From Bacillus tequilensis KCTC 13622 (GTDB taxonomy: Bacteria; Bacillota; Bacilli; Bacillales; Bacillaceae), in contig NZ_AYTO01000009.1 in the NCBI RefSeq assembly GCF_000507145.1, positions 87,822 through 151,821 of the forward strand: a stretch of 64,000 nt of DNA, read 5' to 3'. This document shows, piece after piece, positions 40,860 to 49,430 of this stretch; the first letter of the stretch is position 1, and each line of letters opens with the position of its first letter. The notes under the pieces were generated by a model that was given only the letters and a program-made list of their open reading frames with translations, was not told where the DNA came from and did no database searches. The position numbers and the translations under genes were made by a program.

Positions 40860-40991
40860 ATGAAAAAAGCTATTATTGTAGAAAACAAAGGTTGTGCAAC
40901 ATGCTCGATCGGAGCCGTTTGTCTAGTGGACGGTCCTATCCCTGATTTTGAAGTTGCCGGTGCAACAGGTCTATTCGGTCTTTGGGGATAA
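40860..40991 (+). CDS. sboA: Subtilosin A precursor, variant form
   Basis: A 43-residue sactipeptide precursor: an eight-residue leader (KKAIIVE after the Met) followed by a 35-residue core starting NKGCATCSIG and ending GLFGLWG. The core keeps Cys4, Cys7 and Cys13 and the acceptor residues Phe22, Thr28 and Phe31, so the three thioether cross-links and the head-to-tail ring can form. Compared with the 168 peptide as I recall it, core position 12 is Val instead of Ala and position 24 is Val instead of Ile; the leader has one conservative change. The ribosome-binding site is AGGGAGG. Confidence 0.95.
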   Translation: MKKAIIVENKGCATCSIGAVCLVDGPIPDFEVAGATGLFGLWG

Positions 40992-41101
40992 GGTTCTCCA
41001 AAAAGGGCATAGTCATTTCTGCTATGTCCTTTTTAAGTAAATTACAATTTTTAACTAAAATCTACCTCTTGGTTATACATACACAATTGTTTTTCATTTG
41101 A
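40948..41101 (+). pseudogene. sboX: sboX, frameshifted
   Basis: In 168 sboX is a roughly 50-codon frame overlapping the end of sboA in another phase. Here the matching reading has a TTG instead of ATG at 40948, runs LKLPVQQVYSV... for 30 codons and stops at 41040. The remaining part (SKLQFLTKIYLL...) continues in the next frame and stops at 41101. One extra base near 41016-41019 explains the shift. The 168 sequence is from memory, so the interpretation is moderate. Confidence 0.5.
41000..41034 (+). terminator. Hairpin between sboA and albA
   Basis: AAAAAGGGCATAG (41000-41012) pairs with CTATGTCCTTTTT (41022-41034), with one G-T pair and a nine-base loop. The T-rich right arm makes it a partial terminator. 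It would let sboA be expressed at a higher level than the alb genes. Confidence 0.75.
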
Positions 41102-41125
41102 ATCACATGTATAGGGGATGGTATT

Positions 41126-42472
41126 TTGTTTATAGAGCAGATGTTTCCATTTATTAATGAAAGTGTAAGAGTTCACCAGCTTCCTGAGGGCGGCGTGTTA
41201 GAAATCGACTACTTGCGCGATAATGTCTCCATTTCAGACTTTGAGTACTTGGATCTTAACAAAACGGCTTACGAGCTTTGCATGCGAATGGATGGGCAAA
41301 AAACGGCTGAGCAAATTTTAGCGGAGCAATGCGCGGTGTACGATGAATCACCGGAAGACCACAAGGACTGGTATTACGACATGCTCAACATGCTCCTCAA
41401 CAAACAGGTCATCCAGCTTGGAAATCAGGCCGGCCGCCACACCATCACCACGAGCGGAAGCAATGAGTTTCCGATGCCGCTGCACGCCACCTTTGAGCTG
41501 ACACACCGCTGCAATTTGAAATGCGCCCACTGTTATTTGGAAAGCTCACCGGAAGCGCTCGGCACCGTGCCGATTGAGCAGTTCAAGAAAACGGCTGATA
41601 TGCTGTTTGACAACGGTGTATTGACTTGCGAAATCACGGGCGGTGAAATTTTTGTCCATCCGAATGCAAATGAGATTCTTGACTATGTGTGTAAAAAATT
41701 CAAAAAGGTCGCTGTCTTAACGAACGGAACACTCATGCGAAAAGAGAGCCTGGAGCTTTTGAAAGCGTACAAGCAAAAAATCATCGTCGGCATTTCTCTC
41801 GATAGTGTGAATTCCGAAGTCCACGACTCCTTTAGAGGGAGAAAAGGCTCTTTTGCCCAAACTTGTAAAACGATAAAATTGTTGAGTGACCACGGTATAT
41901 TTGTCAGAGTCGCTATGTCCGTTTTCGAAAAAAACATGTGGGAAATCCATGATATGGCCCGGAAGGTTCGAGATCTCGGGGCGAAGGCGTTCTCTTACAA
42001 TTGGGTTGACGATTTCGGAAGAGGCAGAGATATCATCCACCCCACAAAAGATGCCGAGCAGCACCGCAAGTTTATGGCATACGAGCAACATGTCATTGAT
42101 GAGTTTAGCGATCTGATTCCGATTATCCCTTATGAGAGAAAACGCGCGGCCAATTGCGGCGCCGGCTGGAAGTCTATCGTTATCAGCCCGTTTGGAGAAG
42201 TACGTCCGTGCGCGCTCTTTCCGAAGGAATTTTCATTGGGAAATATTTTTCATGATTCCTATGAGAGCATCTTTAACTCCCCTCTCGTCCATAAACTGTG
42301 GCAAGCGCAAGCGCCGCGGTTCAGCGAGCATTGCATGAAAGACAACTGCCCGTTCAGCGGCTATTGCGGAGGCTGTTACTTAAAAGGGCTGAACTCTAAC
42401 AAATATCACCGGAAAAACATTTGCTCCTGGGCGAAAAATGAACAATTAGAAGACGTGGTCCAGCTTATTTAG
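41126..42472 (+). CDS. albA: Subtilosin radical SAM maturase AlbA
   Basis: AlbA forms the Cys-to-alpha-carbon thioether bonds of subtilosin. The 448-residue protein has an N-terminal RiPP-recognition-like domain. The radical SAM motif CNLKCAHC has Cys129, Cys133 and Cys136. The C-terminal SPASM region has many cysteines (CGAGW, RPCALF, CMKDNCPFSGYCGGCY, CSW) binding further [4Fe-4S] clusters. It starts at a TTG (41126) with AGGGGATGG upstream, consistent with low-level translation relative to sboA. Confidence 0.96.
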   Translation: MFIEQMFPFINESVRVHQLPEGGVLEIDYLRDNVSISDFEYLDLNKTAYELCMRMDGQKTAEQILAEQCAVYDESPEDHKDWYYDMLNMLLNKQVIQLGNQAGRHTITTSGSNEFPMPLHATFELTHRCNLKCAHCYLESSPEALGTVPIEQFKKTADMLFDNGVLTCEITGGEIFVHPNANEILDYVCKKFKKVAVLTNGTLMRKESLELLKAYKQKIIVGISLDSVNSEVHDSFRGRKGSFAQTCKTIKLLSDHGIFVRVAMSVFEKNMWEIHDMARKVRDLGAKAFSYNWVDDFGRGRDIIHPTKDAEQHRKFMAYEQHVIDEFSDLIPIIPYERKRAANCGAGWKSIVISPFGEVRPCALFPKEFSLGNIFHDSYESIFNSPLVHKLWQAQAPRFSEHCMKDNCPFSGYCGGCYLKGLNSNKYHRKNICSWAKNEQLEDVVQLI

Positions 42473-42484
42473 GAGGGAAACGCT

Positions 42485-42646
42485 TTGTCACCATCACAAA
42501 GAAGAATTTTACTGTATATCCTATCATTTATTTTTGTCATCGGCGCAGTCGTCTATTTTGTCAAAAGCGATTATTTATTTACGCTGATTTTCATTGCCAT
42601 TGCCATTCTTTTCGGGATGCGCGCGCGGAAGGCTGACTCGCGATGA
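42485..42646 (+). CDS. albB: Subtilosin immunity-associated membrane peptide AlbB
   Basis: A 53-residue membrane peptide with two hydrophobic helices (about residues 8-24 and 29-45) and a basic end (RARKADSR). It is implicated in immunity together with AlbC and AlbD. It begins at a TTG (42485) after AGGAGGG and overlaps albC by four bases (ATGA). Confidence 0.9.
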   Translation: MSPSQRRILLYILSFIFVIGAVVYFVKSDYLFTLIFIAIAILFGMRARKADSR

Positions 42647-43362
42647 GCATTTTGGATATACACGGTGTATCCGTTTGGTATGAACGGGACAACGTCATCT
42701 TAGAACATGTGGATTTACAGTTAGAAAAAGGCGCTGTTTACGGATTGCTTGGGGTGAACGGCGCCGGAAAAACGACCTTGATTAATACGCTGACAGGGGT
42801 CAACCGCAATTTCAGCGGGCGCTTTACACTGTGCGGCATTGAGGCTAATGCCGGCATGCCGCAGAAAACATCAGATCAGCTGAAGACTCAACGATACTTC
42901 GCCGCCGATTATCCGCTGCTGTTTACAGAAATTACGGCGAAGGACTATGTGTCTTTCGTCCATTCGCTTTATCAAAAGGACTTTTCAGAGCAGCAGTTTG
43001 CCAGTTTGGCCGAGGCCTTTCATTTTTCAACATACATCAATAGAAGAATTTCGGAGCTGTCCTTGGGGAACAGGCAAAAGGTTGTGTTGATGACAGGCTT
43101 ATTGCTGCGCGCTCCCCTGTTTATTTTGGATGAGCCGCTCGTCGGTTTGGATGTGGAATCGATAGAGGTCTTTTATCAGAAAATGCGCGAGTACTGCGAG
43201 GCAGGCGGAACCATTTTGTTTTCTTCCCATCTGCTTGATGTCGTGCAGCGATTTTGTGATTATGCGGCCATTCTTCACAACAAACAGATCCAAAAAGTCA
43301 TTCCGATTGGAGAGGACACCGATTTGCGGCGGGAATTTTTCGAGGTGATCGGCCATGAGTAA
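42643..43362 (+). CDS. albC: ABC transporter ATPase AlbC
   Basis: ATPase of the subtilosin export/immunity transporter. The 239-residue protein has Walker A GVNGAGKTT, signature ELSLGNRQK and Walker B LFILDEPLVG. The His-loop is SSHLLDV. It pairs with the membrane protein AlbD, whose gene it overlaps by eight bases. Confidence 0.95.
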   Translation: MSILDIHGVSVWYERDNVILEHVDLQLEKGAVYGLLGVNGAGKTTLINTLTGVNRNFSGRFTLCGIEANAGMPQKTSDQLKTQRYFAADYPLLFTEITAKDYVSFVHSLYQKDFSEQQFASLAEAFHFSTYINRRISELSLGNRQKVVLMTGLLLRAPLFILDEPLVGLDVESIEVFYQKMREYCEAGGTILFSSHLLDVVQRFCDYAAILHNKQIQKVIPIGEDTDLRREFFEVIGHE

Positions 43363-44665
43363 CCTATTTCCCACCATGTCTCTGCTGTTCAAACAGCTGT
43401 ACAGCCGGCAAGGGAAAAAGGACGTCATCCGCATTGCCGCAGGGCTTACGATTCTGGCCGTATTTGAAATTGGGCTGATCCGCCAAGCCGACATTGACGA
43501 ATCGGTGCTGGGAAAAACGTATATCATACTTGCGCTTCTTTTGATGAACGCGTATATGGTGTTTCTTTCCGTGACATCACAATGGAAGGAATCTTATATG
43601 AAGCTGAGCTGCCAGCTGCCAATTTCTTCACGGAACTTTTGGCTCGCTCAGAGTGTCGTTCTGTTTGTCGACACCTGTTTGAGAAGAACGTTATTCTTTT
43701 TTATTTTACCGCTGTTCTTATTTGGAAACGGAACGCTGTCTGGGGCGCAAACATTGTTCTGGCTCGGCCGGTTTTCGTTTTTTACCGTTTACTCAATTAT
43801 TTTCGGAGTTGTGCTAAGCAACCATATCGTCAAAAAGAAGAACTGGATGTTTCTGCTGCATGCGGCGGTATTCGCCTGTGTATGCCTCAGCACCGCTTTT
43901 GCGCCGGCGGTTACGATCCCGCTATGCGCTGTGCATATGCTGTGGGCGGTGATGATTGACTTTCCTGTCTTTCTGCAGTCGCCTCTGCAGCAGAGTAAGA
44001 TGCATTCTTTTTTGCGGAGATCTGAATTTTCGTTTTATAAAAGAGAATGGAACCGATTCATCTCCTCTAAAGCGATGCTGTTAAATTACGTGGTGATGGC
44101 GGCGTTCAGCGGCTTCTTTTCGTTTCAGATGATGAAGACCGGCATCTTCAATCAGCAAGTGATTTATATTGTGGTTTCCGCCCTTTTGCTGATCTGCTCG
44201 CCGATCGCTCTTTTGTATTCGATTGAAAAAAACGACCGGATGCTGCTCATCACGCTTCCGATTAAACCGAGAACGATGTTTTGGGCGAAATATCGTTTTT
44301 ATTCTGGCCTGTTGGCAGGCGGATTTCTCCTTGTCGCTGTCATTGTGGGCTTTATCAGCGGCCGGCCGATTTCGGCCCTCACTTTTGTGCAGTGCATGGA
44401 ATTGCTGCTGGGGGGAGCGTTTATCCGGTTAACCGCGGATGAAAAAAGGCCGTCCTTCAGCTGGCAGACGGAGCAGCAGCTCTGGAGCGGTTTCTCAAAA
44501 TATCGGTCTTATCTGTTTTGTCTTCCCCTATTCATAGCCACGTTAGCCGGCGCCGCTGTCTCCTTGGCGGTTATTCCGATTGCCGGGCTGATCATAGTCT
44601 ATTACCTGCAAAAACAGGATGGTGGTTTCTTTGATACAAGCAAAAGAGAACGGCTTGGAAGTTAA
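43355..44665 (+). CDS. albD: Membrane protein AlbD of the subtilosin transporter
   Basis: A 436-residue polytopic membrane protein with about ten transmembrane helices. It is the likely permease partner of AlbC, exporting subtilosin and giving immunity. The soluble middle has Lys/Arg-rich loops (FLRRSEFSFYKREWNRF). It overlaps both albC and albE, indicating translational coupling along the operon. Confidence 0.92.
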   Translation: MSNLFPTMSLLFKQLYSRQGKKDVIRIAAGLTILAVFEIGLIRQADIDESVLGKTYIILALLLMNAYMVFLSVTSQWKESYMKLSCQLPISSRNFWLAQSVVLFVDTCLRRTLFFFILPLFLFGNGTLSGAQTLFWLGRFSFFTVYSIIFGVVLSNHIVKKKNWMFLLHAAVFACVCLSTAFAPAVTIPLCAVHMLWAVMIDFPVFLQSPLQQSKMHSFLRRSEFSFYKREWNRFISSKAMLLNYVVMAAFSGFFSFQMMKTGIFNQQVIYIVVSALLLICSPIALLYSIEKNDRMLLITLPIKPRTMFWAKYRFYSGLLAGGFLLVAVIVGFISGRPISALTFVQCMELLLGGAFIRLTADEKRPSFSWQTEQQLWSGFSKYRSYLFCLPLFIATLAGAAVSLAVIPIAGLIIVYYLQKQDGGFFDTSKRERLGS

Positions 44666-45815
44666 CCTGCTGAAGACTCATCAATTTTCAACAATCTCAA
44701 TCGCCGCGAGCTTTCTGAAGCCAATCGAAAGCGCGGCGGAGCCTGAAGAAGAAACAATCTATTTTTACGGCGCGGCCGCACATCTGAAGCAGCAAATCAT
44801 CGACGCTTTCGGTTATGCGGCCGGCAGCCGCTTCATGTATTCAGCGAATCTCTTTTTTGACCAGCAGCTGAAAACTTGCGGAACCCGTTTGATTCACCCG
44901 TTATATGACAAGAATCTTCATGTTGATGCCCTGATAAAAACATTTGCAGACATGTCCTTCCCTTCTTCTCTTGCAGCCGATGCTGTTGAAAAGGCAAAGG
45001 ATGAACTGCTGCTCAAAATCGAAAAGAAATTCGCTGACCCCTTCTCTTACTCCGCAGCACGCTTGGCGGAAGAGGCCTTCGGAAACCCGATGTACGGCAC
45101 TGCCATGTTTGGGCGAAAAGACAGGATACAAGCAATCCACCCTCACCGGTTTTTAGATGCAGCTGACTTCATCGTTGATTTATTGTCGCAGCATAAACAG
45201 CTGAACATATTGGGACAGATACAAGCATGTGGTATCCCGGAACAAGCAGCACAAGCCACCTCCTTGACAGCCGGAAGGATCCTCGTGAACCGGCAGTTTT
45301 TTGAAACAGAGACACGCAGTGCAGCAGGCCCTTCTGTCTTGACACTCGGATTCGACTGCGGGGAGATGAAAAATGCCAGCGATTATATCAAAATCCAGCT
45401 GATAGACGGATTACTCGGAAAGTATGGACATTCCGCTTTATTCAAGCATTTCCGCGAGAAGGACCTGGCAGTCTATCACGTCATCACCCGTTATGACGTC
45501 ATGAACAATCTGCTGCTTGTTTCTATATGTACGGATCAGCTTCATGAAAAGGAGATTCCCCCGCGCGTTTTGGAAGCTGTCTCACATTTTCAAGTGAATG
45601 AGCGGGAACTAGAACAAGCCAAGCAATTTTTACGCAATGAAATGCTGCTGCAGTTTGATTCTCCCGAAGGACTTTTGTCCTATATGGGGATCCTGCGCCG
45701 CTTCTCCTGCACGAAAGAAGACTTGGTGGACGGCATCTCGGCGGTGACATGCCGTGATGTAATGCAATTCATAGCGACTATCCATTATATCGGAGCTCAT
45801 GTAGTAAGGGGATGA
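44619..45815 (+). CDS. albE: M16 peptidase-like protein AlbE
   Basis: A 398-residue M16 (insulinase-like) family protein lacking the HxxEH zinc motif, so probably the non-catalytic partner of AlbF in cleaving the subtilosin leader and closing the ring. Alternative starts exist. The ATG at 44619 and the GTG at 44622 both overlap albD, and the shorter form starting at the next codons matches the usual product best. It ends five bases before albF. Confidence 0.92.
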   Translation: MVVSLIQAKENGLEVNLLKTHQFSTISIAASFLKPIESAAEPEEETIYFYGAAAHLKQQIIDAFGYAAGSRFMYSANLFFDQQLKTCGTRLIHPLYDKNLHVDALIKTFADMSFPSSLAADAVEKAKDELLLKIEKKFADPFSYSAARLAEEAFGNPMYGTAMFGRKDRIQAIHPHRFLDAADFIVDLLSQHKQLNILGQIQACGIPEQAAQATSLTAGRILVNRQFFETETRSAAGPSVLTLGFDCGEMKNASDYIKIQLIDGLLGKYGHSALFKHFREKDLAVYHVITRYDVMNNLLLVSICTDQLHEKEIPPRVLEAVSHFQVNERELEQAKQFLRNEMLLQFDSPEGLLSYMGILRRFSCTKEDLVDGISAVTCRDVMQFIATIHYIGAHVVRG

Positions 45816-45819
45816 AGAG

Positions 45820-47103
45820 ATGGACAAGAAAGCTTTTTTTCAGCATCTGGATGAACGAACCGATATCAAATACACAGACAGCGGGCTGAAAATATTCAGA
45901 TTGAAATTCCCCCGCGCCCATCTGCGGCTGTGTAATGTGAAAATTGATTTTGGAAGCCGTGATGTCTGCGTACGGTCAGAGTGCGGTGACACGATGCTCC
46001 CGTATGGCACAGCGCATTTTTTAGAGCATCTTCTCTTCTGGCATAACGGCCGCAATCTGTACAGTGATTTTTTTGCGCACGGCGCGCTTTTAAACGCGTT
46101 CACCACCTACACCGATACCAATTTCATGTTTACCTCATTGCCAGAGCGGCTCAGACAGACGATCCCCATCCTGCTGGATGCGTTATGGAACCACTCATTT
46201 GATAAGAAAATGATCACTCAGGAAAAAGCTGTGATTACAAGCGAAATTCAAACAGCACTCCTCAATCATCAGCTCTCTTACCATTATCAGCTGATCAGCA
46301 TGCTTTCTCCCGCCTCACCTGCCGCCGTCTTCCCCGCGGGCAGAACCGAGGACATTGAGGCGCTGGACATTCGCGATTTACAGAAAGCCTACAAGGCCGC
46401 CTATCAGCCCCAGCGGATGACGCTGTTTTTGCTCGGAGGCTCAGAAGACACGGAAGACCTTTTGCCTCCCCGCTTTCGAATAGAAAAGCGTCCAGATCAT
46501 ATAGCAAATAGAACAATCATCTCCGCATGCCCTCCACCAGCTCTTTCACAAAATATAGTGCTGGGTGATGAGGAGCAGATGGAAAACACATGGACCGGGA
46601 TGCAGATCGGCGCACTTCCCGGGCAAAACGATCTGTTGACGGCAAAGCTTTATTGGGACATTGCGTCTCGAATTTTATTTCAATTAGATTCACCGTTTTT
46701 TCAGGAGATTCAGCAAACATACCGTCTGGAAATCGATCGCTTGTCAGCCGAGGCTCACCTTTATGAGGATGGCGGTTTTTTGATCCTGCACAGTCAAGGA
46801 GCGCATTCTTCAGCTTATATCGATGTTGCTTCCTACTACGTCAAACAGCGAAAAGAACAGATTGCGGACTGGCTTCAATACGGCAAGGATTCTTTGACGG
46901 ACGCCATCATCTATGACAGCGATTATGTGCGTAAGTGCTTCGAATGGGCAGCCGAGTGTGACCGGTGCAATTGTTCATTTCTCGACATGTACGGCATCAT
47001 TCACGAAATGAATACCCAGGATTTCTTATTTCTCATTGATGCGTTGGCATCCTCCAACAAAGCGGTCATTCACGTTTCTCAGAAAGAGGCGATCGGACAA
47101 TGA
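45820..47103 (+). CDS. albF: Zinc protease AlbF
   Basis: An active M16-type zinc peptidase. The inverted motif HxxEH is seen in TAHFLEHLLF (His66, Glu69, His70), and a downstream Glu-rich helix (EKAVITSEIQ) supplies the third ligand. It is thought to remove the subtilosin leader and act with AlbE in cyclisation. The 427-residue protein overlaps albG by four bases. A ribosome-binding site (GGGGATGAAGAG) lies upstream. Confidence 0.94.
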   Translation: MDKKAFFQHLDERTDIKYTDSGLKIFRLKFPRAHLRLCNVKIDFGSRDVCVRSECGDTMLPYGTAHFLEHLLFWHNGRNLYSDFFAHGALLNAFTTYTDTNFMFTSLPERLRQTIPILLDALWNHSFDKKMITQEKAVITSEIQTALLNHQLSYHYQLISMLSPASPAAVFPAGRTEDIEALDIRDLQKAYKAAYQPQRMTLFLLGGSEDTEDLLPPRFRIEKRPDHIANRTIISACPPPALSQNIVLGDEEQMENTWTGMQIGALPGQNDLLTAKLYWDIASRILFQLDSPFFQEIQQTYRLEIDRLSAEAHLYEDGGFLILHSQGAHSSAYIDVASYYVKQRKEQIADWLQYGKDSLTDAIIYDSDYVRKCFEWAAECDRCNCSFLDMYGIIHEMNTQDFLFLIDALASSNKAVIHVSQKEAIGQ

Positions 47104-47801
47104 AAAAAGGCACTGTCTTTACCATGTTATTGATGCTTGCAGGTATGGCGGCATATTCCTTCGGCTGGGTTCAGACCGTCGCCGAAGCCGCTGCCCAATA
47201 TGTACAAATGATTGATAACGATGCTGTGCGGCTCGGTCTGCTGGCTTGTATCGCTTCCGTCCTGATGCTGCCCGCTTTTCTCTATCTTCACTATGTCACC
47301 CAATCCGTGAAAAACATGACAGCAGCTTTTCAGAAACTCACACAGTCTCATCAAAGCTGCTGCGACTTCCAGCAACATAGATTGTGCAGCAGCTATGCCA
47401 ACGATGTCAAAGCGCTGCGTAACAGCTATAAAAACGTCCGCCAAACATACGTGATGGCTGCTGTATTATGCCAAGTCATCATATTCGGATGCATGTTCGA
47501 AATCGTCAAGGCCGTCCCTTTCCGCTTTCACACGCCCCTTGCCGTATCAATGGGACTCGCGGTGTTACTGATTTTGTATTTATTGTATTTTATGCGGACG
47601 TACTTGCTGCAGCTTTTCCAGCATGGCAGCCTGTTCAAAAAAGTGCTTGCGGGAGCGCTGACAGGAGCTGGGGTCTGGTGGATGCTCAGTTTCACCATAA
47701 GTGAACTGCTCTTTTTGATCATCCTGGCTGCCATCCAGCAGATCGGCTCATTTATTTATAAACGATTGTCTTATCGCAGCTCTGCTTCTCTCGATCTATG
47801 A
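47100..47801 (+). CDS. albG: Membrane protein AlbG
   Basis: A 233-residue membrane protein, last of the subtilosin operon. Hydrophobic helices lie near residues 5-25, 43-65, 117-137, 148-170 and 185-220, with a polar loop rich in Cys, Gln and Asn between the second and third. Its role is unclear; an involvement in immunity or export has been suggested from operon position. Confidence 0.9.
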   Translation: MKKGTVFTMLLMLAGMAAYSFGWVQTVAEAAAQYVQMIDNDAVRLGLLACIASVLMLPAFLYLHYVTQSVKNMTAAFQKLTQSHQSCCDFQQHRLCSSYANDVKALRNSYKNVRQTYVMAAVLCQVIIFGCMFEIVKAVPFRFHTPLAVSMGLAVLLILYLLYFMRTYLLQLFQHGSLFKKVLAGALTGAGVWWMLSFTISELLFLIILAAIQQIGSFIYKRLSYRSSASLDL

Positions 47802-47806
47802 AATCG

Positions 47807-49201
47807 CTACATTGCAATCGCAGACGGGCCCGCGCCAACCGGGATCACCGCCACAGCTGTATAATCGCTCGTGCGGTACACGGTCACGGTATTGTCGTCG
47901 GGCTGTGCTGCATAAATGTACTGATTATCAGGTGTTACAGCGAGATCAGAGACGCCGGGGAGAGAGGCAGTTGTTATAAAGGTATGCTGCGCTGTATCTA
48001 CGACAGTGAGATTCTCCGGGAATGCCTCAAAATAGGGCTCAAGGAAAAACGCACGAGTCCCGTCAGCAGAAAAAACAATTGTAATTAAACCGTCAAACGG
48101 TCTGTTAATTCGTGAAGATTCGCTAAATGTTGTCAAATCTATCACAGAAACGATATTCGGCCTTAGCTCACCATTTTCCAGATAAGCAAAATCCCCTATT
48201 ATCGGGGTGACAATTAAATTTGGTGTCTCAAAGTTACTTAAACTTTCGATCAGCTGTCCGGTGTTTAGGTCATATTTATTAACGACCCAAATTACAGAGT
48301 TGGTCGTATAGAAAAACTGTCCGTTAGGGTCTAGGGCAAAATCGTCCGCAGCGGGTGACACCGTGATTGTATTGGTAATGGTTTGCGAGGAAATATTAAT
48401 TTCATAAATGGAGCTGCCCCCTGCGAGAATATAAGCAAATTCTCCCCCAGTTTCAAACTGGATTTTTCTTGGGGCTCCTGCAAGAGGGATGGTTTGTGTA
48501 ACCGTTAATGTTTCGTTGTTAATGATCGATACAAGATTCGCATTCCTATGGAGAACATACGTATACGCTTTATTCAAGGTAACACCCAAATCAGTCGGGA
48601 TATCAGATAAAGAAATGGTACTTACAAGAGTATTTACGTCAGCATCAATGACCGAAACCGTGCTGTCTCCAGTGTTTACAGTAAACACGTAAGATCGCTG
48701 ATCCGGTTCGGGCACAAGCACAATCGTGCCCGTCACCGATAAAGGACTGCCATAGAATGGCGGAACGACAACAAGGTTCTCGATCGTAATGTCACTGACA
48801 TCCGGGCAATCATCGGGCTCATCGGAATAATAGACGACTTGGTCAATCTCTGCATTGCGGATGACAGAAACAGACCCGTTCCCTTGTCCATATTGATTTC
48901 GCACTGGTGAGACGCTGACGAGAAGCGTAACAGTTCCCTGCAGGCGCACTGCGAATTGAACACCGATTTCATCAGGCTCAGGCCCCGTCTCAATGAAACA
49001 GCGTTCAATGACACAAGAAAGGCTGTCTGCATTCCACGTCACGTTTGCAACAGCTTCAGCCGGATCAACGACAAACCCCTCAGGCAATTCAATCGGCGCT
49101 TGAAACATCGCTTCACGGCTTGCTTCTTCCTCGCAAAAACATAAACATTCTTCTTGTGCGGCTCCTGCTTTTTCTTTAAAGGAAAGCTTGTTATTTCTCA
49201 T
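47807..49201 (-). CDS. YVTN-type beta-propeller protein (YwhK/YwhL-like)
   Basis: A 464-residue protein in two parts. Residues 1-150 form a Cys-containing domain ([25 protein letters not shown]) like spore-surface proteins. Residues 155-464 consist of repeated units of about 42 residues with [35 protein letters not shown] and [17 protein letters not shown] patterns of a YVTN beta-propeller. In 168 this position holds two adjacent genes, ywhL and ywhK. Here one gene covers the same kind of sequence, so it may be the intact form or a fusion. It is divergent from rapF. Confidence 0.75.
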   Translation of the reverse strand: MRNNKLSFKEKAGAAQEECLCFCEEEASREAMFQAPIELPEGFVVDPAEAVANVTWNADSLSCVIERCFIETGPEPDEIGVQFAVRLQGTVTLLVSVSPVRNQYGQGNGSVSVIRNAEIDQVVYYSDEPDDCPDVSDITIENLVVVPPFYGSPLSVTGTIVLVPEPDQRSYVFTVNTGDSTVSVIDADVNTLVSTISLSDIPTDLGVTLNKAYTYVLHRNANLVSIINNETLTVTQTIPLAGAPRKIQFETGGEFAYILAGGSSIYEINISSQTITNTITVSPAADDFALDPNGQFFYTTNSVIWVVNKYDLNTGQLIESLSNFETPNLIVTPIIGDFAYLENGELRPNIVSVIDLTTFSESSRINRPFDGLITIVFSADGTRAFFLEPYFEAFPENLTVVDTAQHTFITTASLPGVSDLAVTPDNQYIYAAQPDDNTVTVYRTSDYTAVAVIPVGAGPSAIAM

Positions 49202-49430
49202 ATCTTCACTTCCTTTTCAGACATACACTGCTCACGCAGATACAACAGAATATGGAAGGTGTATTTGTTTGCTTGTACAAATTGTCGGGGATAATAGTGG
49301 ATTTTTGAAATAATATCCGCAGACATGCGGTGTAACGAAAGAAAACATTGCGGTTTTTTTGCGCTTCTCACATGAATGATGATGATAAAATATGACATAT
49401 ATTGAATAATGAAGGGAGGGATTTGCAAAC

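Noticed and set aside
49348..49361. Full ComA-box palindrome upstream of rapF
   Set aside because: Only one half-site (TTGCGG) is clear; the second arm does not match CCGCAA, so I list it only as a half-site within rapF.
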